Origin: Eudorina sp. 2006-703-Eu-15
Taxonomy: Eukaryota > Chlorophyta > Chlorophyceae > Chlamydomonadales > Volvocaceae
Direction of reading: 5' to 3'
Assembly (NCBI GenBank): GCA_003117195.1
Contig: BDSI01000231.1
Span: 1 to 64,000, forward strand
DNA length: 64,000 nt
Position 1 is the first letter of the stretch, and every line of letters begins with the position of its first letter. The notes beneath the pieces were generated by a model. It was not told the origin of the DNA. It did no database searches and saw nothing but the letters and a program-made list of their open reading frames with translations. The translations under genes were made by a program, and so were the position numbers. This document shows positions 19,800 to 29,768 of this stretch, piece by piece.

Positions 19800-21634
19800 A
19801 TCGGGAGCCGGACGCAGAGGAGGTCCCTGTTGTCCGCATCACCCGCGAACGATGGATACAGATCGCGGGACCCAACCCCCAAAAGCTGCCAGTAAAGCAG
19901 TTTCACATTGTAATAAAATTTGATCGGCTAAGCCGCAAAATCGACGTCATCAACTTCGTGGCCCAGTTTGTTCGGCCGCGCATCATCATTGGGCTCATCC
20001 AGGCGACGCCAGTCAGTCTGGAAGGGGTCTCGGACTCATTCCGAGTTTTCGACATGAAAGACGGCCGGCAATACGCCTGGGTCACGATCGGTTTCACACG
20101 GTCAGGGACCACCTCCGACGGTGCCTGGGACCATGGGGGGAGCTGAACCTCGGCAGGTTCTACACAAAAGCGGGAGTATACCCGCCCGCAGACCCAGCCC
20201 AGCCGCCCGAGGCGCAGCCGGGAATGATCGCATAGGTGGAGGAATGGTTCGCCCAGCAATGGCGCATCGAGGGCCTCCCACAGGCCCCCCACGAGAGCTG
20301 CCACGCACTCCTAGATGAAGCCTATGGGATGCTGAACCCAACGACGGGCGAGAAAGAGGACGACCCACAGGAACCAATCAGCAACTTCCTGGAGGTCGCT
20401 CACTCCGGCTCCCGAACGGTGAAGGTCGTGCTGGCCCCAGGAGCGGAGAAGCTCCCTCCGAAAACGAAATTCGACATCGAGGGCTACGAGGCGGGGCTTC
20501 TGAAGGCCTTCCACGTCAAAACGCTCCCGTACGGCGGAACCCCCATGCCCCCCCCGCCAGTGATGCCGCAGACAGCGGCCCCGCCGCGACAAAGGGCCGC
20601 ACTTGCGAGGCCACCACCCCACATCCAAAGGGCGGAGGAACGGGATCGGAAGAGGGCGGAAGCGGAAGCCGCGGCGGAGGCTGCGGCGGCGCGAGCGGCC
20701 TCATCAACTGCGGCCGCCCGAGAGGCGGCCCGCGGGGCCCCCGCCGCACCGGCGGCGACGCGAGCGGCTCAGGCGACGACAATGGCAGGCCAGCAGGCCG
20801 CGGCGACGACCCAAACGGGGGCACCAGCGACCCAGACAACAGCAGCCGCAGCCCCTGCAGTAGTAGCTGCAACTCCCGCAGCGGCAGCCGCCGCCCCCAC
20901 AGCGCGCGGCAGGCGCCGCCCCCGCAGCGACAGCCGCCAAACCCGCAGCGGCAGCCGCCAAACCCGTAGCGGCCACCGCCAAACCCGCAGCGGCAGCCGC
21001 CATCCCCACAGTGGCGGCCGCCACCCCCGCAGCGACAGCCGCCATCCACGCAGCGACAACCGCAACTCGCGCAGGGACAGGCGCAACCCCTGCAGCGGCA
21101 ACAGCAACCCCAGCGGCGGCAGCCGCGACACCACCGACGACCGCCGCGGCCCCAGCCAAAGCAGCCGCGGGCGAGGGAGGACTTCGGGTGAACATCCCGA
21201 CAGCGGCACGACCCCTGACGACCGACCGGTTCTTTGGACCACCGGACCCTGGACCCAGCGGCTCGGGAGCGAACGGACCGGGGGCCCACGGCAACGCCCC
21301 ACGAGCGACGGCCATCATCCCGCCGCCGCCAGACACCCAGGAAACCCTGGCAGGAGCGCCCCCACGGCAGGGCATTTCAAGGCCGAGGTCGACCTCCGGC
21401 GCGGGAGAAACCCCCCCAGCCAAGAACCCGGCGGTGGCTCTGACAGAGGAGGGAGAGACCGGGCCTGCGAATGACGATACGGTGATGACGGCAGACGATG
21501 GGTTTCAACCTGCGCCGCGACCCATGCGACCCGCCCGAAACAACCGCCCCCAACCCGTCGAGGGCGCCACCCACAACCGGTATGAGAGCCTGCGGACCCT
21601 GGCGCCGGAGGACGAGAACATGGGTGACGAGTGA
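19800..21634 (+). pseudogene. LINE ORF1-like remnant
   Basis: One frame around 19830-20146 encodes a compact region (VPVVRITRERWIQIAG, VKQFHIVIKFDRLSRKID) ending in a stop at 20144-20146. A second frame continues through ~20236-20900 (VEEWFAQQWRIEGLPQAPHE), then an Ala/Pro/Thr-rich stretch with ~15-bp imprecise repeats (RQTRSGSRQTRSG in one frame). A third frame carries the end to TGA at 21632-21634. LINE ORF1 products bind RNA, but I recognise no specific domain. At least two frame changes make it non-functional. Confidence 0.6.
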
Positions 21635-21679
21635 CGGGTACGTAGCCGCAATCGCAGGGGCAGGTACTACCGGCCCCTG

Positions 21680-24600
21680 AGAGTGGGGTCGTGGAATGCT
21701 GACGGGCTAAACTTAGCGGGTGTAAGCACAAAGGAGTAACCCGGGATGACTCGGGGCTGTAGGCCTGGCTTACATTTCCCCCCTTTAGAACCGAGCGTCC
21801 TCACCGGTCTGCGGCGGCGGATGAATCTAACACTGTGATTGTCGCGGGAGACTTCAACTTTGTGGTGGACCCCAGCATGGATAGCTCGGCAGGGGAACAG
21901 GGTAGAGCTGCTGACAGGCCGATCGCGGAGGCCTTTAACGTCCAGTGCCCTAACTTGGTTGACACGTTTCGGGCGGCACACCCGGGGCGGCGATATTTCT
22001 CTCACATGTACGTGGCACCGACACCGGGGGGTCGCGACTAGATAGGATTTACATATCGGAGGGAGGCGCCCCTTATGTCTCCGGGGCTAGCATTCCAACC
22101 GCAACACCATCCGACAATAGGATGGCGATCATGACACTCATGGCCCGCACGGGCCTCGACCGGAGCCCTGGCATCAACAGGGTGCGGTGTGACTTCACAT
22201 CCCACCAGGATCTTCGGCAGGCTTTTGAGGGCTGGCTGCTGGATGAGCTTGGGGAACGCCCGGGGGAAGGCGAGGAGGAGGCGCTGGTAGACTGGTGGGT
22301 CCCTTTCAAACACCGGCTAGCGCACATGGCTCTTGGCCTAAACAAAGAGGCACGGAGTAGACGCACCCGCCCGGGAGAACGGGTTAAATTGGCTCTGAAC
22401 GAAGTCGCGAGGCGCCAAACAGCGGCTGAGCAAGGGGATCACGTCAGACCCTGGGGAGCATGGACGGGATTGTGGCGGCTCAGATGGAAGTGGCTTCTGC
22501 CATGACGGAAGAGGGGGCACGGCAGGCACAACATGTGCGAGTTCACTGGTTGAGATCGGGGGAGCGGCCCAACAGGGCCCTCACATCCATGGTGCGGCCC
22601 GCCCAGGCCCAACAATCTGTTGCGGGCCTGCGCGACAAACATGGCGACCTAGTCACCAACATGGCGAAGCTGCCGCAAGTGGTCGCAGATTACTGGGGGA
22701 GGGTCTGCCAAACCCCCCAGGATCAGAGCCCCGAAGCGCGGGCAGCGGTGCTCGAAACGGTCAGAGAGAGGGGCCCGCGACTGGTGGAGGATGATGCATG
22801 CAGAGGAGGTAGGCCGACAGGAAGTGTCCGCAGAGGAGGTACGGCGAGTCCTCAAGGGTCTACCCCCGGGAAAATCACCCGGAAGGGATGGAATCCCGGG
22901 GGACCTATACAAGGTAGGCGTTCAAGGACGAATTCGCAACTGTGTTGGCCGAACTATTTACGGCCATCGCCAGGACCCACCGCACTCCGGAGGGGTTCGT
23001 GGACGGGGTGATCACGGTCATCTACAAAAACCGGGGGGCACGGCATGATCCTGGTAGCTGTAGCTAGGCCAATCACTCTGCTCAAGACGGACTACCGTGT
23101 CTTGACCAAAGCACTAGCGAATCGGTTAGGCCCGGCCTTGGGGAAGGTGATTGCCCTTGAGCAATCCGCCTTCCTGCCAGACCGGTTGATTGGGGCCAAC
23201 ATTTTGTTCCTGCGGCTGGTACCACGCCTCATGGCGAGGCAAGACAGGTCGTGCGTGGTGGCGTTCTTGGATATAGCAAAGGCGTATGATACTATTGATC
23301 GGGGATTCCTGCTGGACGTGATGGAGATCATGGGAGCTGGGGAGGGGCTCACCACGTGGGTGCGGACCCTCCTCACCTCCACGTGATCCCTGGCGGTGGT
23401 CAACGGCTTCCAGTCGGGGATGGTACCTATGAAAGCGGGGGTGCGCCAGGGCTGTCCTCTATTCCCCCTGCTCTATTTGTTCGTGGCGCAGGCGCTGCTG
23501 TGTTGGCTGCAGCACCGGGGGGTGGGGATCCGCCTCCGCCCTGCCGAAGAAGACCTAACCACGGCCGTGCAATATGCGGACGATACTGAAGTGATTATGG
23601 GCAGCTCGGCCGAACTCGGGCATTTCCTGGCGAGCATGGACACATTTGCCAGGGGATCGGGACAGAAACTGAACCCCGACAAGGTGGAATTGTTACCGGT
23701 GGGAGCGTGGGACCCGTTGAGAAATAAAGGGGTAGAGGCAGGAGGCGAGGAGGCTCGGTGCGGGATGCGAGTGGTCAAAACCGCCACGGCGTTAGGCCTG
23801 CCGTACACGGACGTGGATGGCGCCCCGGAGATGGACTTGGGAGCGCAGATGGACAAGGTTGGTGTCAGGTTCACGAGGATTGCGCAACTGTCACTGTCCG
23901 CCCTCGGGAGGGCATCGGCAGCCGCGGCGTACGGGCTGCACAGACTCACTTGGCACATGGAGCATGGCGGGATGCCGCCGGAGGCAGTGATAGACCGACT
24001 CGAAGGGTGGACGGCACGCCTAGTAGATAGGGCCCAGGGCCCCGAAGCCACCGAGAGGCGGCCTACTGGGGTGCCACGTAGTCTGCTGCCTGGGCACCCG
24101 GCTGTGGGGTGTAGTGTATAACGATCCTGGATAAGTATCATGAGATGTCACTGGAAGGAATCTGCCAGCTGGTCCTTTCCTGATAAGGCATGATACAACA
24201 TGGGGGGCTTCGGTGCGCTGCGGGAACATATCCGAGCGCGCTGGGCCTCAACTGTGTGCGGTACATGAGGAGGACACGCCACCATCGGGCCGCCCCCTGG
24301 CAACGAGTCTTGGACACGATTCTAGCGGACGCCTCAGAGGCATGGAAGCCGCGCATGGTGCTTACGGCAACGGGCGACAGCCCATGGAGAGGGATTCGAA
24401 GGCTAGAGCCAGAGGTAAAGCGGGTCGTGACAGCCCTAGCCGCCCTGCCGAGTTTGGTGGACATTGCCGAAGACCCGCTCTATCTCCCCGGGGGCGTGGT
24501 GCTGGAACGCACCACTGTGGGGGAACCCACTGCTCCCGGAGGAACTGCCCGAAGGGGGGCGCCCCGGCCTCGAGCATGTATTCCCAGACCTGGTGGACTG

Positions 24601-25730
24601 CACCGGGCTGCAAACGATTGGACAGTTCATCCGTGTGGGGGATGCGCTCCGGATGGTAACAGACGGCTGGGCAGAGCCACACTACATAGGTTCCGCTCGC
24701 ATGGCACGGTGCGCCGCACGGGCATGGGCGACCTTCGTACAGGATTGCCTGGGCTCTCGTGCGGGGGCCAGGCGATGGGGTGATTGGCGGCAATGGGCCG
24801 AGCTAGACCGACGCCTGGTGGACCTTCAAGCAAGGCTAGCTGCCAGCGGCCTGGGTGGCAGCAGCCCGAGAGGTACGGGGGAACGGGGCCCAGGGGGCGC
24901 ATGTGCCCACGGAAGAGGAGGTGACGGCCATGCTGCTCGATCGCATGGGCTGGCGGTTGAAAAATGGGCTGAAGGTGGCCCTGAGAGAGTATTCTGTTCG
25001 AGTGGGGACGGCGATGCAACTAGCCGAGGTGGCGGAACGTCGCAGTGCGGCCCACTTGCTGTTTGCCTGTGAGGCGGTAGGACTGGGGGCCACCGACCCG
25101 ATCACTCAGGTGGCGGCCGCCCGGATCCAGGGACTGCTGAGCCGCCTCTGGTTTAGTACCCGGTGGGAACATGAGCATAAGGAGGCCTTTTGGCGCCTTA
25201 CAGTCGATGGCGTCCCGTTGTTGGGCAATGCCCATATGCGCCACGCGAGGGTGGCGCGGTGTGGATGCGGTGGATACCCAACGGAAGGCGGGGGGACAGA
25301 AACACCCCGCCAGCACCATCTCTGGTCGTGCCGGGTGGCCCAGGCGGTGGTGGGTCAGATGGAATCGCGCCCAGGGGCGCGGATAAGGAGGACGCATGTC
25401 TGGCTGGCGGAACCCCCGCCACCCGTGGAGCAATGTGTATGGGATGTGGTGGTGTTGGCCGCGATCGCGGCCATGGAGACTGGTCGCCGATTCATGGCGG
25501 CCGCCCTGCGGCGGTCAGCACCTGGTCAGGGTAAGACTGTACGGCCGGGACCGGAATTGGCAGAGCAAGGGGAGCGGCGCGCAATCGCTGACTTTTGGGG
25601 GCGCCTTCACGGGTTTGCCCAGTTGGGACTCCCGAGACTTGGATGGACCTCGGTGGGCCCCTTCCACCCTTTCTTGAAAGTGTCGGGGGGAGTCTTGCGG
25701 TGTGCGGGGCCTGCTCCTGATGAGGGATGA
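21680..25730 (+). pseudogene. LINE ORF2 remnant: endonuclease and reverse transcriptase
   Basis: Pieces of an APE-type endonuclease remain: RVGSWNADGL near 21680, then VIVAGDFNFV near 21838 and RLDRIYIS near 22040 in a shifted frame. The distance between the first two is far too short, so the middle of the endonuclease is deleted. The reverse transcriptase is spread over several frames: LKGLPPGKSPGRDGIPGDLY (~22845), FLDIAKAYDTIDR (~23265, with a stop at 23384-23386), GVRQGCPLFPLLYLF (~23440) and YADDTEV (~23575). A C-terminal region to 25730 has CGCG...QHHLWSC, a zinc-finger-like RT tail. Multiple stops and frameshifts rule out activity. Confidence 0.85.
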
Positions 25731-26304
25731 GGCACGGGTTCCCCGCCCTCTACCTGTTTGTATTCGGGTTATCCGACCCGGGGCTCAAGTTGGGGACCTG
25801 GATGGCCTGCCCTCAGATAGGGTAGGAGGCAGGGCTCCCGTTGGTATGTTGTTGCTTGGCCTAGGTATTTCTTCTGATGCGGGCTACTCCACTAGCGGTC
25901 GCTGGGCAGTGTCACGAGCCAGGCGTGGGTCTTCCAAGACCTCGAGAAGGTGCAGCGTTGGGTGCCTCAGGGATGGTGGTAGCTGGGTGATGGGGTGCCT
26001 GTGTGGGCGACCTCCCCTGTGCTTGGTTTTATCCACTTCTGGAGATTCTGCCCTCTGCTGTGCCTATCCCTTTGGTAGTGTTGCCCCGCTGCGCGCCTCT
26101 GCTTGCTCCGGTGTCTGGCTGGGTGGGGTCATGGCCCGGTGTGTTTTTGGGTGCGGCGTTGAGGTGTGGAGGTGTCCTGCCGCCTTGGCGGTGGGGCCTG
26201 CTGGGGCTTGCCCTGGTATACACCGGTGATCCCTTTGGGGTCCGCTGTAACGTTCATTCATTCATTCACTGGTTTAGATTTGTTGAAATGAATTAGTACA
26301 TGTA

Positions 26305-27457
26305 CAGGCGAGGCGTGCGGCGCACACACGCTTTGTTTGCGAAGCGCTTGGGGTAGAGGATACTGCGCCAGAAGTGTCGAGGATGGTTTCCAAGGTAATA
26401 GAGAACATGCAGCCTTGCAGCGGATGTGGACGGAGGCCAAGTGGGAAAACTCCAATAAGGAGGCGTATTGGCGACTGGCGGTTGATGGCATCCCAATGCT
26501 TGGTCACTCCCACATGAGGGGGGCGGCGGTGGCCCCTTGTGGATGCGGGACGTACCCCGGCGCCGGGGCGATACGGCCAACATCCAGGCAACACCATTTT
26601 GGGGGCTGTGGGGTGGCACAAGCGGTTGTCGCGCAGATCGAGGCAAGGCTAGGGGTGAGCCTGCCTTCAAAGGCAGCAGGTGTGGCTCGCAACGCCCCCC
26701 GTGGGTGTGCAACAGTGTGTCTGGGACGTTGTCGTCTTGGCTGCAACCAGTGCCATGGAAACGGGCCGGCGAGCCCTGAGGGCCGACAGGTCCAGGAACG
26801 CGGGCGGGATCCCGCGGCCCTTACGGGACGCTGAAGGGCTAGCCGCCCGGCGGGCAGTGGCAAACTTTTGGAGCCGACTCTACGACTTCGCTGAGCTGGG
26901 AGTCCCAGTGAAAGGGTGGTCAGCGGTGGGGGCTACACACCCCATCCTGAAAGTGCAGGACGGTCGTCTTGTGTGCCGAGGCCCGGTTCCGTCAGGCCAG
27001 GATTCTTAAGCCCTGTAGGTATTCTGTCGTAATAGACCGCGGGTGGACAGGGCACTGACGCCCAGTGGAGCTATCGCTAGGTGTGGGCGGTTTTTTCGGC
27101 CCGGTGGGACTGTACGGGCAGGCCCCTGATGGTGACTCGCGAGCCCCCGTGGCCCTCCAAGACTACGGGCCACCGCTGGAGAAGTGACCCCGCCTTGGTG
27201 GGGGTGGTGGTTCGCTAATAGGGGCGCCCTGGTGGCTAACTCCCCCTGAGCGGGCTTTATCCCTTGCCATGGTTGGTTCTCAGGAACGGGGTGGTTCCCT
27301 GGTAGTGTGGACCCGGGGAGTGTTTCGGTGCACTTGGGGAGCCTGTCCGGAGCGCCATGGTGGCGTTAGTTCATTTAGGCAGTGTATGGTGAGGAAGCCT
27401 CGGCTGTCGCCGGGGCTGTCACCGCGGGGTCCGCTGTAACATCCTAATAATAATAAA
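26305..27457 (+). mobile_element. 5'-truncated LINE copy 2
   Basis: The encoded C-terminal fragment (KEAYWRLAVDGIPMLGHSHM, then QCVWDVVVLAATSAMETGRR to a stop at 27007-27009) matches the corresponding part of the first LINE but is clearly diverged, so it is a different subfamily. The 3' end is GGGGTCCGCTGTAACATCC plus TAATAATAA. ATGTA at 26300-26304 and 27458-27462 may be the target duplication. Left and right flanks together reconstitute the array's AT-rich spacer. Confidence 0.82.
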
Positions 27458-27811
27458 ATGTATAAAAAATATTAGTATTTCGTAATAATGTAATTTATAA
27501 CATAATACATGTATACAGTATATAATATATGTAGGTTACCGACTTATGTGTAATTGGTATATGTACATACGACTGTGGGGGATGATTTCCAAACGGCGCA
27601 CAGATTCACCAGGAAAAACTGGAGTCGGAGGGCATCGATCCCCCTACCTCCCGCATTTCTTCCGGGCGCTTAGTGTACCACAGGTTGCTAAGCGGGCGCT
27701 CTACCATTTGAGCTACGACCCCATGATGGCATTTATGCTTCTCATACTTTATATGAACACACACCCCAGACTGGTGCAGTGTAGGAGCCAAATGCTACCT
27801 CAGAGTGGGTC
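27458..27811. repeat. Diverged right-hand remainder of the terminal array unit
   Basis: AT-rich spacer, tRNA-Ala region and the beginning of the tRNA-Ile spacer match the units with many substitutions, then similarity stops near 27811 just inside the tRNA-Ile 3' end. Confidence 0.85.
27620..27722 (-). tRNA. tRNA-Ala(AGC), intron-containing, diverged flank copy
   Basis: All mature positions are identical to the array copies, including G3-U70, AGC and T-loop ATCGATG. The intron differs at about seven positions and the flanks are diverged. A T5 run follows the 3' end on the minus strand (GTTTTTCC). The contrast argues that this copy is functional and under selection. Confidence 0.93.
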
Positions 27812-28240
27812 AACAACCGGCCACTGGTCCAGCGTCGAACAAAATGCTAACGGGTGTCCCTTGCAGGTCGTAGCAGAGTGGTTGTCGTTGCAGGGCGTGT
27901 TATTTTCGGACGAATGTGAGCTAGAAACGTTGACTTCTCTAGCAATGAAGCATGAATAGCAGGGAAGTCAGGTTCTAGCGACGATTGGTGGAATGATTTA
28001 GGTAGTACATGTGTACGCCTCGGTACGGCGCGACAGAGCCGTCGCAGCTGGTTCAACGGCGGCTGGGTTGCTACTCGGTATCTGCCGTTGTTGCTTATCT
28101 TATTAATTGCTGTTGCCCCTCTGCCGGGGCATAGTCCCCGCCCGCCCGCCCGGGAGAGTACACCCTTCGGGTGGGCAGCGTGGGACGCTTGGTGGTTGCA
28201 ACGGAGTGGTCATTCATGGCCCACCGTGTAAATGTATGAT

Positions 28241-28276
28241 TCCGATCTGCCTGGACCTAACAGGTGACCTAAGGAT
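28241..28276 (-). pseudogene. tRNA-Tyr relic
   Basis: TCCGATCTGCCTGGACCTAA and CAGGTGACCTAAGGAT match the 3' half of the array tRNA-Tyr with substitutions in the T-loop. The preceding GCCCACCGTGTA matches the unit flank. This marks the right edge of array-derived DNA. Confidence 0.75.
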
Positions 28277-28280
28277 ACGG

Positions 28281-29768
28281 GACGGGTGTTCATTGTACAG
28301 CACTCCCTAGGGCGTGCTGATGTGCTCGCACACTCTGGGTCATTCTGGTATCGTTCGGTTAGGGCCGTGACCACTCAAGAGGTCGTGGTTGAAGCTGAGA
28401 ATGCGGACGTTCCTTGTACCGCACTCGCTAAGGGTGTTTGCTGCGCGCGTACACCCTCGATGACCCTCCGGCTATGGCTGGGACTGTTCGGCTTCTAGCA
28501 TTTTGGCGTTCGGCTACTCAAATCATGCTGGGACCGTCTGGCTGCTGCTGTGGTAGGTCGCCTCCCACGGCATTCCCTGGGGCGTGCTCACTGCACTCGC
28601 ACATCCTCGGTCATGCCGGTGCCATTCGGACACGACCTTGGTCACTAGCCCCGTGCGCCTCCATGCACAAGCCCTCGCACCAGCAACGTGACAAGGAACG
28701 GACGACAACCTCGGGTCCAGTGTTCCATGCAAAGCCAGGCGCATGCAAAAGCTAGGAAACCCACACGGCCGGTCGCCTCGCATCTGCGTTTGTGTACCAA
28801 TGGAAACAACTCCTGGCCAGCCATGTCCTGACAGGATGTGCTGTGTTACCACTTGCGTAAAGCCTACCCCGCATAGCAACAGCCACATCTACATGCAGCC
28901 AGTCGTATGCTTCTGCCACTAATTTCATCACCCGCATGTCTGCCAGCAGCAGCATACCCACCCACCTTGGCAGACAGCTGGCGTCCGAACAACCCAACGC
29001 GGTGCCAGGAGCACATGCTGCACCACCGCCCCACTGTACTGGTGCCAATCCAACTGAGGTACGTTGCCAAGGACAACTTTCAACTGACAGGGGGACGGAG
29101 AGCGTCCGTCAGTAATTCACTATACAGGCTGCGCCTCCGTGGTCGCATTCCACATTCGGCTTTTGGGGGCAAGGCAGTCACAACCACACGCCGGGCTGTT
29201 CACGGCTGACAGCCGCTTGTATTGCAGATGTGGGCCGCGCTTTGCCACCCGCACAACAACTCGCCATGCCCGATCCAAGTCCACGTTTCCGCCCCGTCTG
29301 CGAGTAGCTTGGCCGCCGTCTTTACCATCAGGTAACCGAACGTGCGACAAGCAAGGGACCCGGCCGTCCGCGGATAGATGCATAGTGTAGTTTGACCATA
29401 CGCCGGCAACTGCGAATGCAGCCCGCAACGACTTCCAACCAGTGCCGCGCCCCAAAACAGCTCAGCCACTGGTTTTGATGTGCTTTTGCTGGCAGGTGTC
29501 CCACCAGACATCTCTCTGCCGCAGCGGCAGAAGGGGCTCGGCCGCCACGACGCATTCCTGACACAGCTGTTCGCCACCCCTCCGGGTGGCTCCAGGTTGC
29601 CCATCATTCCAACGCGCCCATCCGTGCGCTGCCGTAGCAGCCGTGCAGGTTCATTCAAAACGGCCTTCGTAGGCCTCCTTCCACCCGCTGCACCCATCAG
29701 AACACCACAAAACAAGGTGCCGCAACAGGTATTTCGCCTGGCGGCAAGCAACCAGACCAGCCTCTCCT
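28281..29768. other. No supported gene
   Basis: I see no coding signature. Three diverged copies of a short motif (GGGCGTGCT...CTCGCAC...TCATTC at 28311, a looser one near 28425, and GGGCGTGCTCACTGCACTCG at 28582) suggest an old local duplication. The rest is unique sequence downstream of the CK2 alpha gene. Confidence 0.5.

Larger units (their letters stand above)
19457..26266 (+). mobile_element. Near-full-length degenerate LINE
   Basis: The 3' end is exact: TGTAACGTTCATTCATTCATT, followed by unit-derived CACTGG at 26267-26272. The same CACTGG ends the left flank at 19451-19456, giving a 6-bp target duplication. The order is AT-rich 5' tract, ORF1, then ORF2 with endonuclease, reverse transcriptase and a C-terminal cysteine/histidine motif, as in L1-type algal LINEs. 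Coding frames are repeatedly broken. The 5' boundary is inferred from the duplication and could be later if the AT tract is not part of the element. Confidence 0.85.

Noticed and set aside
20516..21423. Long minus-strand frames opposite LINE ORF1
   Set aside because: Antisense of an Ala/Pro-rich repetitive stretch; low-complexity shadow.
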